DNA of 29,033 nucleotides from Propionibacteriaceae bacterium UBA6238 (GTDB taxonomy: Bacteria; Actinomycetota; Actinomycetes; Propionibacteriales; Propionibacteriaceae), in contig DJWE01000085.1 in the NCBI GenBank assembly GCA_002441465.1, forward strand, positions 55,302-84,334. The letters are read 5' to 3'. The position numbers and the translations under genes were made by a program. Numbering within the stretch: the first letter of the stretch is position 1; each line of letters starts with the position of its first letter. This document shows positions 20,447 through 28,645 of the stretch, one piece after another. A model generated the notes under the pieces. It worked only from the letters and a program-made list of their open reading frames with translations. It did not search any database and had not been told where the DNA came from.

Positions 20447-21511
20447 ATGTCGCTTCCGCTGCGGCCCACGTTGGAGCCGATGCTCGCCCGCTCGCAGGCG
20501 TCCATCCCGCCCGGCATGGCCTATGAGCCCAAATGGGACGGGTTCCGCTGCCTCGTCTTCCGGGACAACGACGAAGTCACCCTGGTCAGCCGGAACGGCC
20601 GCGACCTCTCGATCTACTTCCCCGAAGTCGTCCAAGCGGTGCTGGCCAACACACCGCCACGCTGCATCCTCGACGGCGAACTCGTCGTCGTGGCCGGCGA
20701 CCGCCTCGATTTCGTGCGGCTCAGCGAGCGCATCCACCCTGCGCAGAAGAGGATCGACCTGCTGTCCGTGACCACCCCGGCGTCCCTGGTCTGCTGGGAC
20801 CTGCTCGGTCTGGACGACACCTCACTGCTCGAACGGCCGTTCACGGAACGCCGTGAACTACTGGAGCGAGCCCTCGCCAATGCCGAGCCCCCGGTGCACC
20901 TCACGCCGTTGACCCGCGACCTCGAGCTCGCCCAGGTCTGGTTCACCCGGTTCGAGGGCGCCGGCCTGGACGGTGTGGTCGCGAAACCCCTGGACGGGAC
21001 CTACCAGCCCGGCAAGCGCGCCATGGTGAAGATCAAGCACGCCAGAGAAGCCGATGTCGTCGTTGCCGGCTGGCGGGAGCACAAGAACTCCACACCCGAC
21101 CGGCCGCTGCTGGGTTCGCTGCAACTGGGCCTCTACGACGAATCGGGCGTCCTGCACTTTGTCGGGGTGGCCGCTGCCTTTGCCGAGCCGCGCCGGGCCG
21201 AACTGGCTGCCCGGTTCGCGCCGATGACGCTGCCGGAGGGTTCCGGCGACCACCCCTGGCGTGCCTTCGAGATCGAGGGACGCCGTCCGGGCATGGTCAG
21301 CCGTTGGAGCACCGAGATCCGGCAGACGAATCTCATCTCGCCGATGCTGGTGGCGGAGGTGGGCTACGAGCACATGGAAGGAACTCGATTCCGGCACACA
21401 GCGCAGTTCCGCCGCTGGCGCCCGGACCGGGAACCCGAGTCGTGCACGTTCGCCCAGCTCGAGGAGGTCGTCGGCTACGACCTCGCGGAGGTCCTGGCGG
21501 GCAACTCCTGA
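20447..21511 (+). CDS. ligC: ATP-dependent DNA ligase, LigC type
   Basis: A 354-residue ligase. The nucleotidyl-transfer motif I is EPKWDGFR with adenylated K29. Further motifs are SRNGRD (Ia), LDGELVV (III), FEGAGLDGVVAK (IV) and MVKIKH (V), followed by an OB-fold domain ending AEVLAGNS. There is no polymerase or phosphoesterase domain, as expected for LigC rather than multidomain LigD. In Mycobacterium LigC and a stand-alone primase-polymerase (Rv3731 and Rv3730c) sit together and act in gap filling during base excision repair; the polymerase partner here is at 22276. ATG at 20447, 47 bp from the divergent PPK2 gene. Confidence 0.93.
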   Translation: MSLPLRPTLEPMLARSQASIPPGMAYEPKWDGFRCLVFRDNDEVTLVSRNGRDLSIYFPEVVQAVLANTPPRCILDGELVVVAGDRLDFVRLSERIHPAQKRIDLLSVTTPASLVCWDLLGLDDTSLLERPFTERRELLERALANAEPPVHLTPLTRDLELAQVWFTRFEGAGLDGVVAKPLDGTYQPGKRAMVKIKHAREADVVVAGWREHKNSTPDRPLLGSLQLGLYDESGVLHFVGVAAAFAEPRRAELAARFAPMTLPEGSGDHPWRAFEIEGRRPGMVSRWSTEIRQTNLISPMLVAEVGYEHMEGTRFRHTAQFRRWRPDREPESCTFAQLEEVVGYDLAEVLAGNS

Positions 21512-21595
21512 CGCGTTCGCCAGCACGCGCGTGAGGTTGTCGCTGTGGGCGAGGATCGGCTCGGCCTGCGTGACGTCAGCCGGCAGACCGGCCGT

Positions 21596-22279
21596 TCAGC
21601 GTTCGCGGCGAGCCGGGGCCTGCGTCAGGACTGGAGGATCGTTCGAGCGCAGCACCAGCCCATGGCTACGGGAGATCCGCAGCACAGCCAGACTCATCCC
21701 GACGAAGAGAACCAGGATCGCCAGGCAGTAGAGCGCCACCACCCCGTATCCCTGCGCCGGATCGAGGAAGGGGTAGGGCACCCAGCCGTCGGTCGCACCT
21801 CGGATCAGCACCACGCCCGTCCACCCGGCCGGATAGAGCAGGATCAACCAGGTTCGCGCGCGCGGCAGCCGCGGACGGTCGCCCACCAGCACCCAGTCGG
21901 CGGTGACCAGGATCGGCGAAACGATGTGCAGGACCGTGTTCGCCCATGGCACCGGCACGCCACCGGCGACACCGAGCGGGGCGAGCAGGACGGCGTAGAC
22001 GATTCCGACGATCGCCAGGCAGGTGGCGGCCAGCGCGCGGAACAGACCGAGGGGCACACTGTGCGCGCGCCGGGCCAAGCGCGTCGACGCCGTGGCGAGC
22101 AGCGCCCCGGCGCCGATCAGGTTCGACTGGACGGTGAAGTAGCCGTACAGGTTGAACGGATTGACCGGACCACGGGACGCGACGTCGAGGTGCGTGGCGA
22201 CGATAGCGATCAGGATCGCCGCAGCGCCGGACAGGCGAACCGCCGTCACGATCGGCCAGGGTCGTCCTCGCACCATCAT
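21596..22279 (-). CDS. Pr6Pr-family membrane protein
   Basis: A 227-residue protein with about six membrane segments. The family signature NPFNLYGYFTVQSNLIGAGA follows the first segment, with later landmarks NTVLHIVSPILVTADWVL and LLYPAGWTG. The function of Pr6Pr proteins is not established. The ATG at 22279 overlaps the stop of the upstream primase-polymerase gene by four bases (ATGA), so translation is coupled; a second ATG follows immediately. It converges on ligC with an 84-bp gap that holds only a small GCCGG/CCGGC hairpin. Confidence 0.87.
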   Translation of the reverse strand: MMVRGRPWPIVTAVRLSGAAAILIAIVATHLDVASRGPVNPFNLYGYFTVQSNLIGAGALLATASTRLARRAHSVPLGLFRALAATCLAIVGIVYAVLLAPLGVAGGVPVPWANTVLHIVSPILVTADWVLVGDRPRLPRARTWLILLYPAGWTGVVLIRGATDGWVPYPFLDPAQGYGVVALYCLAILVLFVGMSLAVLRISRSHGLVLRSNDPPVLTQAPARRER

Positions 22280-23328
22280 TCCCAGTTCGCCGGGTTCTTC
22301 TTCGACGGTTGCACCCGCGGCGGCTCACCGGGCATCTTCGGGTACTCCGGCGGATAGGGCAGCTCGCCCTCCCCAGCCTCGGCGTCCCGTTCGTACCATG
22401 CCAGGGCGGTATCCAGCCGGCCGGGCGCGGTCGCGTCCATCGCGGCCCACAGGTCGCCGCGATCAGCGAACCGGTCGGGCATGGTGAGAATCGTGAAGTC
22501 AGACGGGGTGATCTCGGGCAGCTCATCCCACTCCAACGGGGCGGACACCAACCCGCGCGGCGTCGGTCGAATCGAGTAGGCCGACGTCATCAGCCGGTCG
22601 CGTGCCATTTGGTTGAAGTCCACGAAGACCCGCTCGCCCCGCTCTTCCTTCCACCAGTTCACGGTGACCAGCTCCGGCAGCCGCCGGGCCAACTCGCGGC
22701 CCACCGCGATCGCCGCGTGCCGTGCGTCGATGAAGTCCGAGCCCACGATCGGGGCGAAGACATGGACGCCGCGTCCACCACTGGTCTTGCAGAACCCGGT
22801 CAACCCCGCCTCGGCGAGCACGGCGCGCAGTTCCTGGGCCGCACGCACGGTGGCGTCGAACTCGACACCGGGCTGGGGGTCCAGATCGATGCGCAGCTGG
22901 TCGACCGCCTCGGTATCGGCGGCGCGCACCGGCCACGGGTGGAACCGGACCGTGCCCAGGTTCACCATCCAGAGCACGCTGGCGAGGTCGGACGGCGCGA
23001 CCTCGGTCGCGCTCCGTCCGGACGGGAACCGCACCTCGGCCGTCTGCACCCAGTCCGGAGTGTTGGCCGGCGCCCGCTTCTGGTAGAACGCCTCTCCCCT
23101 GCCATCGGCGCGGGTCGCCACGACCACGTCGTCGCGGACGCCGCCCGGCCATCGCTCCATCGCCGTGGGACGGTCCTTCAGCGCGGCAACGATGCCCGGG
23201 CCGACGCTGCGGAAATAACTGACCACCCCGAGCTTGTTGACTCCGAGGTCGGCGAAGTAGGGCTTGTCCGGACTCGATATCCGAACGTGGTGTCCATCGA
23301 TGTCCAGCACCGCCGCCTGCGTCGCCAT
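22276..23328 (-). CDS. Stand-alone LigD-type primase-polymerase (Prim-PolC)
   Basis: A 350-residue archaeo-eukaryotic primase superfamily polymerase, equivalent to the polymerase domain of LigD. The catalytic acids are D138 and D140 (RIDLDPQPG), the nucleotide-binding motif is KTSGGRGVHVFAP (171-183), and the third acid is D227 in VFVDFNQMARDR. YSIRPTPRGLVSAPLEWDEL is a strong family stretch. Without ligase or nuclease domains it matches mycobacterial Prim-PolC (Rv3730c), which fills short gaps with ribonucleotides in concert with LigC. The ATG at 23328 gives MATQAAVLDIDG; longer in-frame starts lack family similarity. It is coupled to the Pr6Pr gene and divergent from msrB. Confidence 0.92.
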   Translation of the reverse strand: MATQAAVLDIDGHHVRISSPDKPYFADLGVNKLGVVSYFRSVGPGIVAALKDRPTAMERWPGGVRDDVVVATRADGRGEAFYQKRAPANTPDWVQTAEVRFPSGRSATEVAPSDLASVLWMVNLGTVRFHPWPVRAADTEAVDQLRIDLDPQPGVEFDATVRAAQELRAVLAEAGLTGFCKTSGGRGVHVFAPIVGSDFIDARHAAIAVGRELARRLPELVTVNWWKEERGERVFVDFNQMARDRLMTSAYSIRPTPRGLVSAPLEWDELPEITPSDFTILTMPDRFADRGDLWAAMDATAPGRLDTALAWYERDAEAGEGELPYPPEYPKMPGEPPRVQPSKKNPANWE

Positions 23329-23409
23329 GGCCGTCAGGCTACTGTCAGCCACCATCACTACGGTGGACGGCAGAGTCGCGACGCGTAGAACTGCCCAACA
23401 GGAGGATCG

Positions 23410-23820
23410 ATGGAACTCAAGGTGATCAAGACCCCCGAGGAATGGCGCGCCCAACTCACTCCGCTGCAGTACCGCGTGCTCCGCGAGTCGGGCACCGAGG
23501 CGCCCTTCACCGGTGAGTACACCGACCACACCGGCGTCGGGGTCTACAAGTGCCGGGCGTGTGGCGCCGAGCTGTTCCGCAGCGAGCACAAGTTCTCTTC
23601 CCACTGCGGCTGGCCGTCCTTCTACACCGCGGCCGCGCAGGACCGCGTCCGGTTGCTACAGGACGACAGCCTGCCGATGCATCCCCGCACCGAGGTCCGT
23701 TGTGCCGCCTGCGACTCCCATCTGGGACACGTCTTCGATGGCGAGGGCTACGACACTCCCACCGATCAGCGCTGGTGCATCAACTCGGTCAGCCTCGAGT
23801 TCGAACCTGCCGAGTCCTGA
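23410..23820 (+). CDS. msrB: Peptide-methionine (R)-S-oxide reductase
   Basis: A 136-residue MsrB that repairs methionine-R-sulfoxide in proteins. The catalytic cysteine is C123 in RWCINSVSLEF. Zinc is held by C48/C51 (CRAC) and C98/C101 (CAAC). Other landmarks are FTGEYTDHTGVGVYKCRACG, HCGWPSFY and SHLGHVFDGEG. The ATG at 23410 has an excellent GGAGG ribosome site. It is divergent from the primase-polymerase gene, with 81 bp between. Confidence 0.97.
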   Translation: MELKVIKTPEEWRAQLTPLQYRVLRESGTEAPFTGEYTDHTGVGVYKCRACGAELFRSEHKFSSHCGWPSFYTAAAQDRVRLLQDDSLPMHPRTEVRCAACDSHLGHVFDGEGYDTPTDQRWCINSVSLEFEPAES

Positions 23821-23868
23821 CGGCGCGCCACCCGCCGCCCCACCACGGCTGATCGGTACGCTCGGCAC

Positions 23869-24465
23869 GTGGCCGCCAGGCGAGAACCCAGCACCCCACC
23901 GCTGTTCGAGACAGCGGTACAGGCGATCTTGAGCATGTCCTGGCGCCCGGAACTCAAGGTCGAGGAGATCCCGGCCCCGCAGAAGATCGCGCCGTACGCC
24001 GTCGCGATCAGCGCGGACCTCGAACTGAACGACACCGAACTGGGCAGCGGTCGTCTCGTGCTGTTGCACGATCCGGCCGGCAACGCATCCTGGGAGGGCG
24101 ACTTCCGCTGTGTCACCTATGCCAGGGCCGACGTCGACCCCGAGATGGTGACCGATCCGCTGCTCACCGAGGTCGGTTGGTCCTGGTTGATGGACGCCCT
24201 TGAGCGGAACCAGGCCGCGTACACCTCCCCCAGCGGAACGGTCACTGCGGTGTCCAGCCGCTCCTTCGGCGGCATCGCGGCGGACCCGCCTCGCGCCGAG
24301 GTCGAACTCCGTGCGTCCTGGACGCCGACCGTCGCCACCTCCGACGACGTCGTCCGCCATCTGCGGGCCTGGTCGGAGTTGCTGTGCCTCACCGCCGGGT
24401 TACCACCCCTGCCCGACGGCGTTGTGCCGATCGCACCACGCCGTTCGGGAACGTGGCTGAGGTGA
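23869..24465 (+). CDS. DUF3000 family protein
   Basis: A 198-residue conserved actinobacterial protein of unknown function, recognised as DUF3000 by its pattern (RPELKVEEIPAPQKIAPYAV, ADLELNDTELGSGRLVLLHD, SFGGIAADPPRAEVELRASW) and by its constant position before RNase D. No catalytic motif or membrane segment is visible. The start is GTG at 23869 without a clear ribosome site, so it may be leaderless. Its stop overlaps the RNase D start by four bases (GTGA), indicating coupled translation. Confidence 0.88.
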   Translation: MAARREPSTPPLFETAVQAILSMSWRPELKVEEIPAPQKIAPYAVAISADLELNDTELGSGRLVLLHDPAGNASWEGDFRCVTYARADVDPEMVTDPLLTEVGWSWLMDALERNQAAYTSPSGTVTAVSSRSFGGIAADPPRAEVELRASWTPTVATSDDVVRHLRAWSELLCLTAGLPPLPDGVVPIAPRRSGTWLR

Positions 24466-25715
24466 GCGCCCCGGAGGCGCCTACCGAGGCCTACACCGTG
24501 CTCGCCGTCCCCGCGGACGGCATCCCCGACGTCGTCGACACTCCCGAGCTTCTCGCGACCGCCCGAGCCGCGCTCCGCGCCGGCGCTGGTCCGCTGGCCA
24601 TCGACACCGAGCGAGCCCAGGGCTACCGCTACTCGGCCAAGGCCTACCTGATCCAGCTTCGTCGGGCCGGCGCCAGCACCCACCTGATCGATCCGACCGC
24701 CTTCGAGGACGGGCAGGCCCGCGCTGACTTCAGCGAATTCGCCGCAGAACTGGCCGACGCGGAGTGGATTCTGCACGCGGCCAGCCAGGACCTGCCCTGC
24801 CTGGCCGAGGTTCGATTCCTGCCCGACCACCTGTTCGACACCGAGCTGGCCGCGCGACTGCTCGGACTGAGCAAGGTCAGCCTGGGCGCACTGATGGAGC
24901 AGGCGCTCGGACTCACCCTGCTCAAGGAGCACTCGGCCGCCGACTGGTCGCGTCGACCGATTCCGGCCGATTGGCTCGCCTACGCCGCTCTCGACGTGGA
25001 GCGCCTCTCCGAGCTGCGGGAGTGGTTGATCGAGGGGCTCACCACGGCCGGAAAGCTCGAGTGGGCCGAGCAGGAGTTCGCCCACCTTGCCAGCCACGCC
25101 GCCGATCCGCCGCACGTGCGCACCGATCCTTGGCGCCGTACCTCGGGGTTGCACGGCCTGCGCAGCTCCGCAGCCCTGGCCGTGGTTCGCGAGCTCTGGC
25201 AGGTCCGCGACGCCCTGGCTCGCGCCGAGGACCGCTCACCGGGACGCGTCCTGCCCGATCGCGCGATCACCGACCTGGCCGCGCGGCTGGAGGTCGACCA
25301 CAAGACAAGTCTGACCAGGGCCGACCTGCGTTCGGTCCGCGGGTTCAGCAACCGGGTAGCCAGCCGCTACGAGGCGCAGTGGCTGGACGCGCTCGAGCGC
25401 GTCGCAGCACTGCCGAAGTCGGAGCTGCCGCCGCGAACGATCGCTCCGGATGGTCCGCCGATGCCACGCTCGTGGGAGCGCCGCTGGCCGAAATCCTTCG
25501 CCCGGTTCAGTCGGGTGCGACCCGCCCTGATCGAAATTGCCGGAGAGCTCGAGCTCCCGGTGGAGAATCTCCTCTCACCCGACCACCTGCGCCGTCTGCT
25601 CTGGGATTCCCCGGACGCAACCACGGCCGAGGAGGTCGACGCTCGCCTGGCCACTCTCGGCACACGTCCTTGGCAGCGAGAGCTGGTCGTGCCGGTGATC
25701 ACCGCACTGTGGTGA
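24462..25715 (+). CDS. rnd: Ribonuclease D (HRDC domain-containing)
   Basis: A 417-residue 3'-to-5' exoribonuclease used in tRNA and stable RNA maturation. The DEDDy catalytic set is complete: D48 and E50 (LAIDTERAQG), D110 (HAASQDLPCL), Y174 and D178 (WLAYAALDVERL). Residues about 205-290 form the HRDC domain, followed by a second helical domain of the actinobacterial type. GTG at 24462 is preferred because of the GTGA overlap with DUF3000; GTG at 24453 is an alternative. The 3' end overlaps the convergent dxs gene by 17 bp. Confidence 0.93.
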   Translation: MSAPEAPTEAYTVLAVPADGIPDVVDTPELLATARAALRAGAGPLAIDTERAQGYRYSAKAYLIQLRRAGASTHLIDPTAFEDGQARADFSEFAAELADAEWILHAASQDLPCLAEVRFLPDHLFDTELAARLLGLSKVSLGALMEQALGLTLLKEHSAADWSRRPIPADWLAYAALDVERLSELREWLIEGLTTAGKLEWAEQEFAHLASHAADPPHVRTDPWRRTSGLHGLRSSAALAVVRELWQVRDALARAEDRSPGRVLPDRAITDLAARLEVDHKTSLTRADLRSVRGFSNRVASRYEAQWLDALERVAALPKSELPPRTIAPDGPPMPRSWERRWPKSFARFSRVRPALIEIAGELELPVENLLSPDHLRRLLWDSPDATTAEEVDARLATLGTRPWQRELVVPVITALW

Positions 25716-27624
25716 CCTGTTCGGGATTCTCGTCGGCGGCAACCAGCTCCGTGACCACCCGGGCGATGCGTTGCGCACTGAGCCCGATCTTCTCCAGCAG
25801 CTCCCTGCGACTGCCCTGCGGGAGGAACTCCTGCGGAATCCCGAACTCCCGCAGACGCGTGTCGATGCCGGCCGCGCGAGCCGCCTGCGACAGTGTCGCC
25901 CCCAGACCACCGGCCACGCCGTTGTCCTCGATCGTCACGACCAGTTCGTGGTCCTCGACCAGCTGGAGCAGGTCGGCCGAAACCGGCACTGCCCAGACCG
26001 GGTCGACCACCGTGACACCGATTCCCTGCTGGGTCAGCCGCCGCCCCACGTCCACCGCCATCCCGCACATCTGCCCATAGCCGACCACGAGCACGCGGGC
26101 GCGTCCGCCACTGGCGAGCAGGACGTCGACATCCCCGTGCTGCTCGACAGCGGGGAGCGGCTCGGGGATCCGCTCCTTCGAATAGCGCAACACCGTCGGC
26201 GCGTCGTCCACCCGCACCGCTCGCCGCAGAGCCTCGACAAGCCGCTGCTCGTCACGGGGTGCGGCCAGCCGAAGACCGGGCACCAGCGGTAGCAGCGAGC
26301 AGTCCCACATCCCGTTGTGGCTCGGCCCGTCAGCGCCGGTGACACCGGCACGATCAAGGACGAAAGTCACGCCCTGCCGGTGCAGGGCCACGTCCATCAG
26401 CACCTGGTCGAAGGCCCGGTTGAGGAACGTCGCGTACACGGCGAACACCGGATGCAGGCCACCCGCGGCGAGCCCGGCCGCGCAGGTGACCGCGTGCTGT
26501 TCTGCGATCCCGACATCGAAGGTGCGCTCAGGGAAATGCCGCGCGAACCGATCCAGCCCCGTCGGATGAAGCATCGCTGCGGTGATCGCCACCACCCGTT
26601 CGTCGGTCGCGCCGATCCGGGCGAGCTCCTCCCCGAACGCGTCGGTCCAGGTGCGAATGCCGCTCTCGACGAGCGACTCGCCCGTGACCTCGTCGATCGG
26701 GCCGACCGCATGGAAGCGATCCTGCTCGTTGTCCTCGGCCGCCTTGAACCCACGACCCTTCTGAGTGATGCAGTGGACCAGCACCGGGGCCCCGTACCCC
26801 TTCGCCTGGAGCAGTGCCTGTTCGATGGCTTCCAGGTTGTGCCCGTCGATCGGGCCGACGTACTTCACACCGAGATCGCTGAACATGCCCTGGGGCGCCA
26901 GGACGTCCTTCACGCCGGTCTTGAAGCCGTGCATCAGCCCATACAACGCTTGGCCGATGATGGGCGTTCGACGAACCCGATCCTTGATCCGCTGCAGCGT
27001 CCGCTCGTAGCGCCGGTCGGTGCGGATCGCGGCGAGCTGCTGGCCCAGCACGGACAGCTGCGTGGCAATCCCGCCGACCGTCGGAGTGTAGGAGCGCCCG
27101 TTGTCGTTCACGACCACGACCAGCTTCTCGTCTTCGGCGACCGCGATGTTGTTCAGTGCTTCCCACACCATGCCACCGGTGAGCGCGCCGTCGCCGACGA
27201 CGGCCACCACGAACCGATCCTCACCGCGCAACAGGCGCGCTTTCGCCAGCCCGTCCGCCCAGGACAGGGCCGTGGACGCGTGCGAGTTCTCCACCCAGTC
27301 GTGCGGCGACTCCGCGCGACTGGGATAGCCCGACAACCCACCGCTTTGACGCAGACTCCGAAACTGGTCGCGCCGACCGGTGACAATCTTGTGGACGTAG
27401 CTCTGGTGCCCGGTGTCGAAGACGATCGCGTCGCGCGGCGAGTCGAACACCCGGTGCAGCGCCAGAGTCAACTCCACGACACCGAGGTTCGGTCCGAGAT
27501 GACCACCGGTGCGGCTCACGTTGGTGATCAGGAACGCGCGGATCTCGTCAGCCAGTTCACGCACCTGCCTCATCGAGAGCGACTTCAGGTCTTCGGGACC
27601 GTTGATAGCGTCGAGCAGGGGCAC
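25699..27624 (-). CDS. dxs: 1-Deoxy-D-xylulose-5-phosphate synthase
   Basis: A 641-residue thiamine-diphosphate enzyme that condenses pyruvate and glyceraldehyde 3-phosphate, the entry step of the MEP isoprenoid pathway. Landmarks are SRTGGHLGPNLGVVELTLAL, DTGHQSYVHKIVTGR, the ThDP/Mg motif GDGALTGGMVWEALNN, YVGPIDGHNLEAIEQAL and the catalytic-glutamate region DVGIAEQHAVTCAAGLA, followed by the transketolase C-terminal domain. The start is GTG at 27624 (VPLLDAINGPEDLK); no Shine-Dalgarno is seen, but the gene begins 9 bp after an upstream gene. Full length for the family. Confidence 0.97.
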   Translation of the reverse strand: MPLLDAINGPEDLKSLSMRQVRELADEIRAFLITNVSRTGGHLGPNLGVVELTLALHRVFDSPRDAIVFDTGHQSYVHKIVTGRRDQFRSLRQSGGLSGYPSRAESPHDWVENSHASTALSWADGLAKARLLRGEDRFVVAVVGDGALTGGMVWEALNNIAVAEDEKLVVVVNDNGRSYTPTVGGIATQLSVLGQQLAAIRTDRRYERTLQRIKDRVRRTPIIGQALYGLMHGFKTGVKDVLAPQGMFSDLGVKYVGPIDGHNLEAIEQALLQAKGYGAPVLVHCITQKGRGFKAAEDNEQDRFHAVGPIDEVTGESLVESGIRTWTDAFGEELARIGATDERVVAITAAMLHPTGLDRFARHFPERTFDVGIAEQHAVTCAAGLAAGGLHPVFAVYATFLNRAFDQVLMDVALHRQGVTFVLDRAGVTGADGPSHNGMWDCSLLPLVPGLRLAAPRDEQRLVEALRRAVRVDDAPTVLRYSKERIPEPLPAVEQHGDVDVLLASGGRARVLVVGYGQMCGMAVDVGRRLTQQGIGVTVVDPVWAVPVSADLLQLVEDHELVVTIEDNGVAGGLGATLSQAARAAGIDTRLREFGIPQEFLPQGSRRELLEKIGLSAQRIARVVTELVAADENPEQVTTVR

Positions 27625-27633
27625 CGAACGAGT

Positions 27634-28050
27634 CTACGTCCCGAGCCGGGGCACGAACACCCGGCCACGCAGTGCCTCCTCCACCAGACCGATCTCGCGG
27701 AGCGTCCGCCGCAGCCGCGCCGACTGCTCCTGCCAGGCCTCGACCGCGGCCTGGATCACTTCGGGCGGTGCCACCGTCTCCAGACTCACTCGCAGGCCGG
27801 CGAGCGCTTCGGCATCGGCGCGCACCTGCGCCTCGACGTAGGCCGTCGCGAAGCCGGCCAAGACCGCCGGGTGCCGACGCAGTACCGGGTACCCGCGGTA
27901 GTCGGCCGGGCAGCAATCGAACAGGAACGCGACGGCACTCCTCTCCCAGTCGACACAGCCCGGTGGGCGAACCGGAACTGGCCAGCCCGGCGGTGCATAG
28001 CCTCGGCTCGGAGCCGCCGTCGTCCGTCCGCTCCGCACGGCATCGCTCAC
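27634..28050 (-). CDS. Conserved actinobacterial protein of unknown function
   Basis: A 138-residue soluble protein. The N-terminus is Pro-rich (APPGWPVPVRPPGCVDWERS); the middle reads FLFDCCPADYRGYPVLRRHP and the C-terminal half is helical, ending LVEEALRGRVFVPRLGT. I recognise this as a family found in Streptomyces and relatives but know no function. I chose GTG at 28050 (VSDAVRSG) rather than GTG 28080 because a perfect TATAAT lies at 28058-28063 on the same strand, so the message would start at or next to GTG 28050 and be leaderless. It lies 9 bp upstream of dxs and is likely co-transcribed with it. Confidence 0.75.
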   Translation of the reverse strand: MSDAVRSGRTTAAPSRGYAPPGWPVPVRPPGCVDWERSAVAFLFDCCPADYRGYPVLRRHPAVLAGFATAYVEAQVRADAEALAGLRVSLETVAPPEVIQAAVEAWQEQSARLRRTLREIGLVEEALRGRVFVPRLGT

Positions 28051-28051
28051 A

Positions 28052-28079
28052 TGTTCGATTATACCGAAAGAATCGAACA
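28052..28079. promoter_or_regulatory. 8-12-8 dyad enclosing a consensus -10 element
   Basis: TGTTCGAT (28052-28059) and ATCGAACA (28072-28079) are exact inverted copies separated by 12 bp. The minus-strand TATAAT (28058-28063) overlaps the proximal arm. No TTGACA-like -35 is seen 16-18 bp upstream. The arms contain GTTCGA/TCGAAC, the half-sites of the actinobacterial LexA box, but in the outward arrangement with wide spacing, so LexA control is not claimed. Confidence 0.55.
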
Positions 28080-28132
28080 CTCGGAGAGCGATAGACGGGC
28101 GCGCCCGTCCCGGTTCCGCACGGCGAGGGTGA

Positions 28133-28645
28133 TCACCCGTTCAGGTACCACCAGACCAGCGCAGCGACCGCTGCCGCGTCCGCGAGCAGGACGATGCCGA
28201 GCTGAACCCGCCGGAACACTCGGCCCCGCCCCCAGTCCGCGCTCACCAGGGACGCGGCCGCGGGCACGAGGGCGGCCCCGACCCACCACCACCAGGCCAG
28301 CACCGCGTCCGTCGAGACCAGGAAGCCCATCCCCGCGACCATCGCCGCCCACAGCCACCAGTCCAGCTTGAGCAGCAGCAGCGCCGGGACCAGGCACACC
28401 ACGTAACCGAGCAGTCCCGCCCAGATCGCCCAGCCCAGCTTGCAGCTGGCCACCGCGTCATCGGCCGAACCTGCCGCCTTGCACAAGGCGAGCGCCACGG
28501 TCTGGTTGGACAGCACCACCACCAGGCCGGCACCTACCGCGGCCAGCACGGCCGCGAGGTAGGACCACGCGACCCGCGCCGAGACCGGCATCACCTCGGC
28601 GATCTCGACCGGACGCGTCCGTAGCTGCGCCCGCCGGCGACTCAT
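28133..28645 (-). CDS. Membrane protein of unknown function
   Basis: A 170-residue integral membrane protein with an Arg-rich cytoplasmic start (MSRRRAQLRTRPVE) and about five hydrophobic segments from residue 25 to 168. A Trp cluster (AVLAWWWWVGAALVP) lies near residue 118. I do not recognise a family. The ATG at 28645 shares one base with the aconitase stop (TAATG), so it is translated in a coupled way from the acn transcript. The 82 bp after its stop contain the promoter-like dyad of the next gene. Confidence 0.75.
   Translation of the reverse strand: MSRRRAQLRTRPVEIAEVMPVSARVAWSYLAAVLAAVGAGLVVVLSNQTVALALCKAAGSADDAVASCKLGWAIWAGLLGYVVCLVPALLLLKLDWWLWAAMVAGMGFLVSTDAVLAWWWWVGAALVPAAASLVSADWGRGRVFRRVQLGIVLLADAAAVAALVWWYLNG

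Noticed and set aside
28052..28079. LexA (SOS) box
   Set aside because: Actinobacterial LexA boxes read TCGAAC-N4-GTTCGA; here the half-sites face outward with a 12-bp gap.
26317..28371. Plus-strand open frame of about 684 codons
   Set aside because: It is antisense to dxs and the two genes upstream, with no ribosome site or domain; a GC-bias shadow.
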